NCBI GenBank assembly: GCA_030830245.1
Contig: JAURNJ010000059.1
Location: 1 to 8,664 of the forward strand
Direction: 5' to 3'
DNA length: 8,664 nucleotides
From: Novosphingobium sp.
GTDB taxonomy: Bacteria; Pseudomonadota; Alphaproteobacteria; Sphingomonadales; Sphingomonadaceae
Part shown: positions 1-6,090 of the stretch, in pieces
How positions within the stretch are numbered: the stretch's first letter is position 1
Layout: each line of letters begins with the position of its first letter
Program-made: the position numbers and the translations under genes
The notes under the pieces: model-generated
The model's input: the letters and a program-made list of their open reading frames with translations, nothing else
Database searches by the model: none
Told to the model about the DNA's origin: nothing

Positions 1-1
1 C

Positions 2-2023
2 CCGATGGCCGCAGCCTTTCCCGACAGCCCATTCTACAGCCGCACGCGCCCGATGCTCGACGGGTCGGACTTCGTCACCACCGAGAGCGGCACCGGCCTC
101 GTCCACATGGCCCCGGACCACGGCGAGGACGACTTCGCGCTGTGCAAGGCGCATGGCATCGACCCGGTTTTCGCGGTCGGCGCGGACGGAGTCTATCGCG
201 ATGACTGGCCGTGGCTCGGCGGACATGACGAGCGCCGCCGCGCGGTGATCAATCCCAATTTCAACGCCCCCGATGGGCCGATCTGCACTGACCTCAAGCA
301 AGCTGAAGCTTTGCTCAGCGCGTCCACGGATTATCAACATTCTTATCCACATTCGTGGCGTTCTAAGAAGAAGGTGATCTACCGCTGCACGCCGCAGTGG
401 TTCGTGCCGATGGACCGGCCGATGACCCACCTTTCGCCCAAGACCCCGGAGGAAAAGGGCTGGGAGAACGAGGGCGGCGCGATCGACCCGGCGGACGAGG
501 CAAAGTGCGCCTCGCCGACGCTGCGCGAGGCTGCCGTCGCCGCAATTTCAGAAACCCGCTGGGTGCCGGAAAAGGGCGAGAACCGCATTCGCTCCATGGT
601 GGAAGGTCGCCCAGACTGGGTGCTGAGCCGCCAGCGCGCATGGGGTGTGCCGATCACCCTGTTCGTCGATCGCAAGAGCGGGCAATACCTTTGCGATCCG
701 GCGGTCAACGCGCGGATCGTCGCGGCCATTCGCGAAAATGGCGTCGATGCGTGGTCCGACTCGCGGGCGCAGGAATATCTCGGGCCTGATTACAAGGCCG
801 ATGATTACGAGCGCATCACCGACATTCTCGACGTGTGGTTCGATTCAGGCTCCACCCATGCCTTCGTGCTCGAAAGCGGCAAGTGGCCGGACCTGATGCG
901 GCCCGAAGGATATACCGGGCCGCTCGCCGATCTTTATCTCGAAGGGTCCGACCAGCATCGCGGCTGGTTCCAGTCCTCGCTGCTCGAATCGTGCGGTACG
1001 CGCGGCCGCGCGCCCTACAAGGCGGTGCTGACCCACGGCTTCACCATGGACGCGGCCGGCAAGAAGATGTCGAAGAGCCTCGGCAACACGGTCGATCCGA
1101 TCAAGGTGATGGAAACCAACGGGGCGGACATCATCCGTCTGTGGGCGCTCTCGGTCGACTTTACCGAGGATCACCGCATCGGCGACGAAATCCTCAAGGG
1201 CGTAGCCGACCAGTATCGCAAGATCAGGAACACCTTCCGCTACCTGCTGGGCGCACTGGCTGATTTCGACGAGGCCGAGCGGGTCCCGGTCGCGGAAATG
1301 CCCGAGCTGGAACGCTATGTGCTGGCGCTGCTCGCGCAGCTGGACGGCAAGCTGCGGCTGGCTGCCGAGGACTACGATTTCAACGCCTGGACGCGCGAGA
1401 TCGCCGATTTCTGCAACGAGGACCTTTCGGCCTTCTTCTTCGATATCCGCAAGGACAGCCTCTATTGCGACGCGCCCGGCGATCTGAAGCGCCGTGCTTA
1501 TCGCACCGTGCTCGACACGCTGTTCCATGCGCTGGTGCGCTATGCCGCGCCGGTGCTGGTGTTTACGGCGGAGGAAGCATGGGGCACGCGCTTCCCGGAT
1601 GCCGGGTCGGTGCATCTGCTGGAATGGCCAGACGTCGCGCCCAACGACGACGGGTCTTTGGAAGTCCGATGGGACAATGTCCGCCAGATACGTTCTGAAG
1701 TCTTGGACGCAATCGAGCCGATGCGCCGTGAGAAGCTGGTAGGATCGAGCCTGGAGGCAGTTGTCAAACTTCGCGTCAAGGCAGCGAGCCTTGTCGAGGC
1801 AGCAAACTCGGTCGATCTTGCCGAGGTGTGTATTGCCGAAAGCGTCACAGTCACGGGCTTTGCAGATGACAGCGTAAGCGAATTGCGGCTGGTCGAGTTC
1901 GCAGGGCGCACCACCCACCACAAATGCGGTCGCTGCTGGCGGCACCTGCCCGAAGTGAGCGAAGACGGCGCGCTTTGTTCACGCTGCGATCATGTCGTCG
2001 CCGCCATGGACACGGCGGCATGA
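2..2023 (+). CDS. ileS: Isoleucyl-tRNA synthetase, 5'-truncated by window edge
   Basis: Cytoplasmic class I aminoacyl-tRNA synthetase that charges tRNA-Ile and edits misactivated valine. The frame is already open at base 2, so the start lies outside the window; about 673 of the usual 930-960 residues are present and the HIGH motif is missing. Numbering from the Met at base 5: a CP1 editing-domain segment GTGLVHMAPDHGEDD (29-43), the return to the catalytic core with WVLSRQRAWGVP, VWFDSGSTH (277-285), LEGSDQHRGWF (about 312-322), the KMSKS loop (354-358, bases 1064-1078), an anticodon-binding helical domain, and a C-terminal zinc site with Cys641, Cys644, Cys658 and Cys661. These motifs make the call secure. 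Residues about 141-170 form a linker longer than the E. coli enzyme has, as I recall it. The TGA stop overlaps the lspA start (ATGA), so the two genes are probably translationally coupled. Confidence 0.97.
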   Translation, partial: PMAAAFPDSPFYSRTRPMLDGSDFVTTESGTGLVHMAPDHGEDDFALCKAHGIDPVFAVGADGVYRDDWPWLGGHDERRRAVINPNFNAPDGPICTDLKQAEALLSASTDYQHSYPHSWRSKKKVIYRCTPQWFVPMDRPMTHLSPKTPEEKGWENEGGAIDPADEAKCASPTLREAAVAAISETRWVPEKGENRIRSMVEGRPDWVLSRQRAWGVPITLFVDRKSGQYLCDPAVNARIVAAIRENGVDAWSDSRAQEYLGPDYKADDYERITDILDVWFDSGSTHAFVLESGKWPDLMRPEGYTGPLADLYLEGSDQHRGWFQSSLLESCGTRGRAPYKAVLTHGFTMDAAGKKMSKSLGNTVDPIKVMETNGADIIRLWALSVDFTEDHRIGDEILKGVADQYRKIRNTFRYLLGALADFDEAERVPVAEMPELERYVLALLAQLDGKLRLAAEDYDFNAWTREIADFCNEDLSAFFFDIRKDSLYCDAPGDLKRRAYRTVLDTLFHALVRYAAPVLVFTAEEAWGTRFPDAGSVHLLEWPDVAPNDDGSLEVRWDNVRQIRSEVLDAIEPMRREKLVGSSLEAVVKLRVKAASLVEAANSVDLAEVCIAESVTVTGFADDSVSELRLVEFAGRTTHHKCGRCWRHLPEVSEDGALCSRCDHVVAAMDTAA

Positions 2024-2541
2024 GCTTCCTCACCCGCAACCGCGTGATCGGCCTCGCACTCGCCGTCGCGATCTTCGTGGTCGATCAACTGGTCAAGACC
2101 TTTGTCGTGGTCGATCTCGGCCTGCGGCAGGTGGGAGACAGCATCGAGGTGCTGCCCTTCTTCGATCTCACTCGCACTAACAATTACGGCGTGTCGCTAG
2201 GCATGTTCACCGCGACCTCGATGGAGATGCGCTGGGGCCTCATCGCACTTACCTGCGCAATCGCGCTGTTCGTCTTCATCTGGCTGCTGCGCGAGAAGGC
2301 CATGGCCGATGTCGCCGCGCTGGCGATGATCCTGGGCGGCGCGCTGGGCAACATCCGCGACCGCTGGAACCACGGCTTCGTCATCGACTATGCCGACCTG
2401 CATTTCGGCGAGTTTCGCCCGTTCCTGATCTTCAACATTGCCGATGCCGCGATTACCATCGGCGTTCTCATTATCCTTGCCCGCACGCTGCTTTCGCGCG
2501 AGAAGCCAGCGGACGCAGACACCATCGCCTCGGAGAGCTGA
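2020..2541 (+). CDS. lspA: Lipoprotein signal peptidase (signal peptidase II)
   Basis: Inner-membrane aspartyl protease that cleaves the signal peptide of diacylglyceryl-prolipoproteins just before the lipobox cysteine. The 173 residues are a normal family length. Four hydrophobic segments are visible at about 9-31, 72-90, 97-112 and 135-155. Family motifs are present: DQLVK near residue 22, NNYGVSLGMF (54-63), GNIRDR (110-115), VIDYADLHF with the likely catalytic Asp123, and FNIADAAI with Asp142. The 19-residue spacing between the two Asp matches characterised LspA enzymes. I chose the ATG at 2020 because it overlaps the ileS stop (ATGA) and leaves the standard short cytoplasmic N-terminus. 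An in-frame ATG at 1924 would add 32 residues encoded inside ileS and is unlikely. The next gene encodes a lipoprotein that should be a substrate. Confidence 0.96.
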   Translation: MSFLTRNRVIGLALAVAIFVVDQLVKTFVVVDLGLRQVGDSIEVLPFFDLTRTNNYGVSLGMFTATSMEMRWGLIALTCAIALFVFIWLLREKAMADVAALAMILGGALGNIRDRWNHGFVIDYADLHFGEFRPFLIFNIADAAITIGVLIILARTLLSREKPADADTIASES

Positions 2542-2544
2542 ACC

Positions 2545-2970
2545 ATGCGCATTGCAACCTCGATCAGGGCCCGCGCCCTCCTGCTGGCGACGGCAAGCGC
2601 AGTGCTGCTTTCGGCCTGCGGGGGCGGCGGGGTGTTCAACCGCGAACGCCCGGACGAATTCGCCGTGCAGCGCCAGACGCCGCTGGTGGTGCCACCCGAT
2701 TTCGCCCTGACTCCGCCGCGCGAGGGCGAACCGCGCCCTGCCGACCGCACGCTCCAGGAAGAGACGCTAGATGCCCTGTTCGGCGGCTCTGCCCCGCGCA
2801 GCGCGGCGGAACGCGACGCGATCAGCCAGGCCGGAACGGCCGCGCCGGGCATCCGTTCTTCGGTCGGCGACACCGGTACCCACACCGTTTCCAAGGGCCG
2901 CCTTACCCGGGACATCCTGATGGCGAGCGAGGGCGACGGCGCGGCCGCACGGACCTCCGCCGGAAGCTAA
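2545..2970 (+). CDS. DUF3035-family (BamF-like) small outer-membrane lipoprotein
   Basis: Predicted lipoprotein of 141 residues. It has a charged N-terminus (Arg2, Arg8, Arg10), a hydrophobic core (11-22) and a lipobox LLSAC with the lipidated Cys25, followed by a Gly-rich stretch and the motif RPDEFAV...PLVVPPDF (about 35-53). That motif is typical of the alphaproteobacterial DUF3035 family, members of which have been linked by annotation to a BAM accessory lipoprotein (BamF). The family link is from recall and the BAM role is inference. The rest is hydrophilic, Ala/Gly/Arg-rich and probably disordered. Residue +2 is Gly rather than Asp, so the E. coli Lol rule predicts the outer membrane. 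It lies 3 nt after lspA with an SD-like GGAGAG (2532-2537) inside the lspA end, so it is probably the last gene of the operon. Its stop overlaps the opposing gene by 4 nt. Confidence 0.85.
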   Translation: MRIATSIRARALLLATASAVLLSACGGGGVFNRERPDEFAVQRQTPLVVPPDFALTPPREGEPRPADRTLQEETLDALFGGSAPRSAAERDAISQAGTAAPGIRSSVGDTGTHTVSKGRLTRDILMASEGDGAAARTSAGS

Positions 2971-4295
2971 TCGGAAAGCGCGCTCTCGGCTTCAGGCTCC
3001 GGCTCGATCCGGCTGACCAGCAACTTGTCGATCCGCAGGCCGTCCATATCGACAACCTCGAAGCGCCAGCCCTGATCCTCGAACAGCTGCCCCTCGTGGG
3101 GCACGTGCTTGATCACCGAAAGCACATAGCCCGCCGCAGTGGCGAATTCGCGCGATTCGGGAAGTTCCACCTGAAGCCGCGCGGCCATGGCATCGGCAGG
3201 CATCGCGCCCGAAACCAGCAGTGAGCCATCTGCCCGCTCGACCAGATGCGGGTCGTCGCCCTCGTCGCGGTCGCTTTCGAAGGTGCCGACAATCGCGGTC
3301 AGTAGGTCGGTCGGGGTGACGATCCCCTCGAGGTGGCCATATTCGTCATGCACCATGGCCATGGCGACTTCCGCCTGCTGCAAGACGCGCATGGCATCGA
3401 GCGCATCGACCTGGTCGGGGATAACCTCGGCCTTGCGCATCTTGTCGGCAAGCGAAACCGGCTCTGCCGCGACCATGGCGGAGAGAATTTCACGCACCTT
3501 TACCACGCCGACCACCTCGTCGGGCGAGCCATCGACCACCGGAATGAGTGAGTGCGGCGATGTGGCGATGCGATCGCGGATTTCCGCCTCGCTGGCGCTG
3601 ACGTCGATCCAATCGATCTCGGTGCGCGGCGTCATCAGCTCGCGAACGGGGCGCTCCGCCAGTTTCATGACTTCAGCCATGATCGCGCGCTCGCTCTCCT
3701 CGATTGCGCCCGAATGGGTAGCCTCGGTGAAGATCAGGTGCAGTTCTTCGGCGGTAAGCTGGCCCTCGCTTGCCCGGCCTACCGAGAGCAGGCGCAGGAT
3801 CAGCGTCGAGGTCTTGTCGAGCAGCCATACGAAAGGAGCGACAACCCGCGCCAGCAGGGCCATGGGCCGCGCCATGATCAAGGCGATCGGCTCGGCCGAG
3901 CGAAGCGCGATCTGCTTTGGCACAAGCTCGCCGACGACCAGGCTCAAGTACGTGACCGCGATGATGACAAGGGCGAATCCCGCATCGTCCGCAAGCCTTT
4001 CAGGCACGCCCAGCCAGGCGAGCCGCTCGCCCACCGGACCACCCAGGCTTGCACCCGAATAGGCGCCCGCAAGAATGCCGATCAGGGTAATGCCGATTTG
4101 CACGGTCGAGAGGGATTTGCCGGGGTCTGCAGCCATGTCCAGCGCGATTCGGGCAGACCCGCTGCCCTTGCTTTCTGCCAGCTTCAACCGCGCCGGACGG
4201 GCCGAAACGATCGCCAGCTCGGACATGGCAAACAGCCCGTTGAGCAGGATCAGGCAGGTTATGATGACCAGGTCGGTCCAGGGAAATGGCGTCAC
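2967..4295 (-). CDS. Hemolysin-family membrane protein: CNNM (DUF21) + CBS pair + CorC/HlyC domain
   Basis: Inner-membrane protein of 442 residues in the UPF0053/CNNM family, related to Mg2+/Co2+ efflux proteins; the 'hemolysin' name is historical. Domains in order: a transmembrane CNNM region (about 1-190) with hydrophobic segments near 7-29, 64-82, 106-125 and 137-170; the ELVPKQIALR motif (123-132); a linker TAEELHLIFTEA; a CBS pair beginning after RELMTPRTEID (218-228) and ending near VTPTDLL (326-332); and a C-terminal CorC/HlyC transporter-associated domain (about 350-430) with an acidic tail. The start is GTG at 4295-4293: in-frame upstream codons reach a stop (4310-4308) with no ATG, GTG or TTG, and the protein begins immediately with the first membrane helix. 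I see no strong SD. The substrate cannot be read from sequence; magnesium or cobalt homeostasis is inferred from the family. Confidence 0.93.
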   Translation of the reverse strand: MTPFPWTDLVIITCLILLNGLFAMSELAIVSARPARLKLAESKGSGSARIALDMAADPGKSLSTVQIGITLIGILAGAYSGASLGGPVGERLAWLGVPERLADDAGFALVIIAVTYLSLVVGELVPKQIALRSAEPIALIMARPMALLARVVAPFVWLLDKTSTLILRLLSVGRASEGQLTAEELHLIFTEATHSGAIEESERAIMAEVMKLAERPVRELMTPRTEIDWIDVSASEAEIRDRIATSPHSLIPVVDGSPDEVVGVVKVREILSAMVAAEPVSLADKMRKAEVIPDQVDALDAMRVLQQAEVAMAMVHDEYGHLEGIVTPTDLLTAIVGTFESDRDEGDDPHLVERADGSLLVSGAMPADAMAARLQVELPESREFATAAGYVLSVIKHVPHEGQLFEDQGWRFEVVDMDGLRIDKLLVSRIEPEPEAESALSD

Positions 4296-4344
4296 AATGG
4301 CGGATAGCTAGCAGACATCCTGCGAATTGCGAAACCTCACCGCG

Positions 4345-4374
4345 TTGACATCAAGCCGGTGCAGCGCGCATTCA
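4345..4374 (+). promoter_or_regulatory. Candidate sigma-70 promoter for the OmpA-like gene
   Basis: A perfect TTGACA -35 hexamer lies at 4345-4350. The best -10 candidate at 18-bp spacing is CATTCA (4369-4374), which matches the consensus weakly. The -10 element is often degenerate in alphaproteobacteria. Transcription from here would give a leader of roughly 45 nt before the TTG start at 4428. Only the -35 element is convincing. Confidence 0.4.
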
Positions 4375-4413
4375 GGTTGCCAGGCGCAAACCACGCCGAG
4401 CACGCCATCTGCA

Positions 4414-4430
4414 AGAGAGGGTTCCCCTTG
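4414..4430 (+). promoter_or_regulatory. Ribosome-binding site deciding the TTG start of the OmpA-like gene
   Basis: The purine-rich run AGAGAGG (4414-4420) lies 7 nt before TTG at 4428-4430. That TTG opens a sequence with a clear signal-peptide pattern, and no ATG is available nearby. The site therefore supports translation starting here rather than at the downstream in-frame TTG at 4538, which would drop the signal peptide. Confidence 0.6.
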
Positions 4431-5122
4431 CTAAAATCCCGCGTCCTTGTCTCGAGCCTCGCCGCGCTTTCGCTGGTGACGGTCTGGGCTGCGTCACCGA
4501 TCCCAACACGGGCGAAAAGAAGGTATCGCGCACAGTATTGGGCGCGGGCGGCGGCACGATCCTTGGCGCGGTACTTGGCGGCCTGATCGGCGGCGGCACG
4601 GGCCGGATCATCGGCGCGGGCATCGGCGGCGTCGCGGGCGGCGTGGTCGGCTACAAGATGGACCAGCAGATCAAGGAGCTGAAGGAGCAGACCGCCGGTT
4701 CGGGCGTCGATGTCACCGAGGTCGACAACGGCCAGGCGATTCTCGTCAATCTGCCGGACGGAGTCACCTTCGACGTCGATTCGGCCACTCTCAAGCCGCA
4801 GTTCCGCACCACGCTCGACCAGATCGCGCAAAACCTGAGCACCTATCCCGACAGCCTGATCGACGTTTATGGCCACACCGATTCGACTGGTTCGGACTCC
4901 TACAACCAGGGTCTTTCCGAAAGGCGCGCGCGCACTGTCGCGGATTATCTGTCGATGCGCGGTGTCTCGGCGGCGCGTGTCCGCAGCCAGGGCTATGGCG
5001 AGACCATGCCGGTCGCGACCAACGATACCGATGCGGGCCGGGCGCTCAATCGCCGGGTCGAGATCAAGATTGTGCCTGTCACCCGCGAGCAGGTCGAGGC
5101 GGCGCGCGCACAAGGGCAGTAA
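4428..5122 (+). pseudogene. OmpA-family glycine-zipper lipoprotein with an apparent 1-bp frameshift
   Basis: Predicted envelope protein that would anchor to the outer membrane by lipid and bind peptidoglycan. Translation from TTG 4428 gives a signal peptide, MLKSRVLVSSLAALSLVT, then becomes nonsense. The frame one base off gives GLGCVTDPNTGEKKVSRTV and the rest of the protein. Restoring one base near 4480-4483 (for example a third G in the GG at 4481-4482) yields a 231-residue protein with Cys22 as lipidation site, a glycine zipper (LGAGGG...GVVGYKM) and an OmpA domain carrying YGHTDSTGSDSYNQGLSERRA and GRALNRRVEIKI, the peptidoglycan-binding motifs. The simplest repair puts Gly rather than Leu at lipobox -3, so the exact indel position is uncertain. 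As given, an intact frame exists only from TTG 4538 (194 aa) and lacks an export signal. It may be a true pseudogene or a sequencing error; I favour error because the rest is well conserved. Confidence 0.75.
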
Positions 5123-5125
5123 AAG

Positions 5126-5929
5126 TCAATTCTCCGGCTGTGCGAGCGCCTCGGCCCTTGTCGCCAGGCGCTCGACAGCAGCCGCATGGATCCCCGGCGC
5201 GCTGACCAGCACGCCGAATGCCTTTGGATCGCGCTTGTTGTAGTTGAGCGGATGGCCGAATGCATCGGTCACTGCCGCACCCGCCTCGCGCGCGATCAGA
5301 CCGGCGGCCGCAATGTCCCACTCATAGCCCCAGCGCAGCGAGGCGACGAGATCGGCCTCGTCGTTCGCCACCATGGCCATGCGCAGCGCGATTGAATTGG
5401 GCTGCTCCACCTTTTCGAGATCGGCGTCTTCATCGTGAAGCTTCCATGCCGGCACGCGCGCGCCCGGCAGTTCGAGGCGCCTGCTGGCCTTGAGCCGCTT
5501 GCCGTTGCGCCAAGAACCCTTGCCCGCTTCTGCCTGCCACAGCTCGCCGCCTTCGTCGCGAGCGCGCGCCGGGGCAAATAGATAGCCAAGCAGCGGGCGC
5601 GAGGCGTTGACTAGGGCAACCGAGACCGCCCAGCCGTCGCGGCCATGGATGAACGAGCGGGTGCCGTCGATCGGATCGACCAGCCAGACCAGGTCGCCCT
5701 GCAGCCGATGCGGCGCATCGGCAGTCTCCTCCGAAAGCCACCCGGCGGCGGGAAGCAGCGCGCGCAATTCACGCTTCAGATAGTCGTCGACCGCCAGATC
5801 CAGGGCCGAAACCGGATTGTCGGGCGACTTGTCCCAATGATCGAGATCATGCCCGTCACCCGGCCAGCCCGCCAGCGCGATGGCTCCCGCTTCGCGGACA
5901 ATGGCTTCAAGGCGTTGGCGATCGATCAA
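5126..5929 (-). CDS. cysQ: Inositol monophosphatase-superfamily phosphatase, probably 3'(2'),5'-bisphosphate nucleotidase CysQ
   Basis: Mg2+-dependent, Li+-sensitive-type phosphatase of 267 residues. CysQ members hydrolyse PAP/PAPS to AMP/APS and recycle the by-product of sulfate assimilation. Metal-site motifs are intact: DNPVSALDLAVDDYL (37-51), WLSEET with Glu67/Glu68 (64-69), VDPIDGTRSFI with Asp85, Asp88, Gly89 and Thr90 (84-94), and EWDIAAAGLIAREAG with Asp205 (203-217). The first motif, NPVSALD, resembles CysQ/PAP phosphatases, but sequence alone cannot exclude an inositol- or histidinol-phosphatase. The start is TTG at 5929-5927: a strong SD, AAGGGGAG (minus strand, 5942-5935), lies 5 nt upstream and no ATG fits. 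The gene converges on the OmpA-like gene with only 3 nt between stops. No sulfur-assimilation gene is next to it. Confidence 0.88.
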   Translation of the reverse strand: MIDRQRLEAIVREAGAIALAGWPGDGHDLDHWDKSPDNPVSALDLAVDDYLKRELRALLPAAGWLSEETADAPHRLQGDLVWLVDPIDGTRSFIHGRDGWAVSVALVNASRPLLGYLFAPARARDEGGELWQAEAGKGSWRNGKRLKASRRLELPGARVPAWKLHDEDADLEKVEQPNSIALRMAMVANDEADLVASLRWGYEWDIAAAGLIAREAGAAVTDAFGHPLNYNKRDPKAFGVLVSAPGIHAAAVERLATRAEALAQPEN

Positions 5930-6090
5930 GCAGGCTCCCCTTGGATGGCCCTGTACTGGTTTGTCCGCCCCGGCGGAAAATAAGCCTTTGCGCCCTTTTC
6001 AAGCGCGGATCGATATGCTTATGCGGCGGCGCACAATAGGCCATCGACGGTCGATGCAGTCATTCTTGATTCAGCGGAGAGCGATTCGCA
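5930..6090. other. Divergent intergenic region between cysQ-like gene and sucC
   Basis: This 161-nt spacer must carry promoters for both flanking genes. I find no convincing -35/-10 pair. A weak possibility on the plus strand is TTGCGC (5988-5993) with GATATG (6012-6017) at 18-nt spacing. Two perfect short dyads are present: 5964-5977 (6-bp arms, 2-nt centre) and 6042-6056 (7-bp arms, 1-nt centre). An SD-like CGGAGAG (6075-6081) precedes sucC by 9 nt. Confidence 0.5.
6042..6056. promoter_or_regulatory. 15-bp perfect dyad upstream of sucC, possible operator
   Basis: The sequence CATCGAC-G-GTCGATG has two 7-bp arms that are perfect reverse complements around a single central base. It ends 34 nt before the sucC start codon, in a place where a transcription factor could act near the promoter or transcript start. 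I do not recognise it as the site of a named regulator, and GATC/CGAT-rich short palindromes are common in GC-rich genomes. Confidence 0.25.

Noticed and set aside
845..1945. Long minus-strand open frame (366 codons) opposite ileS
   Set aside because: It lies entirely within the strongly supported ileS gene, shows no recognisable domain, and is the usual antisense open frame of GC-rich coding DNA.
1924..2019. N-terminal extension of LspA from the in-frame ATG at 1924
   Set aside because: The added 32 residues are encoded by the ileS zinc-site region in another frame and resemble no LspA; the ATGA overlap at 2020 is the natural start.
3187..4307. Plus-strand open frames (291 and 251 codons) opposite the CNNM/CBS gene
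   Set aside because: They are Ser/Arg-rich or Asp/Arg/Gln-rich shadows with no motif, while the minus strand encodes a complete domain architecture.
4470..4490. Programmed ribosomal frameshifting in the OmpA-like gene
   Set aside because: No slippery heptamer of the X-XXY-YYZ type or clear stimulatory structure is visible. This family is not known for recoding, and a missing base is a simpler account.
4538..5122. OmpA-like gene starting at TTG 4538 as an intact cytoplasmic protein
   Set aside because: The upstream in-frame sequence GCVTDPNTGEKKVSRTV is family-like, and a signal peptide lies just upstream in another frame. An OmpA/glycine-zipper protein without an export signal makes little sense.
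5964..5977. Dyad TCCGCC-CC-GGCGGA followed by AAAATAA as a terminator
   Set aside because: The loop of 2 nt is too small for a normal terminator hairpin. It sits between divergent genes, where no terminator is needed, and the plus strand carries A rather than T after the stem.
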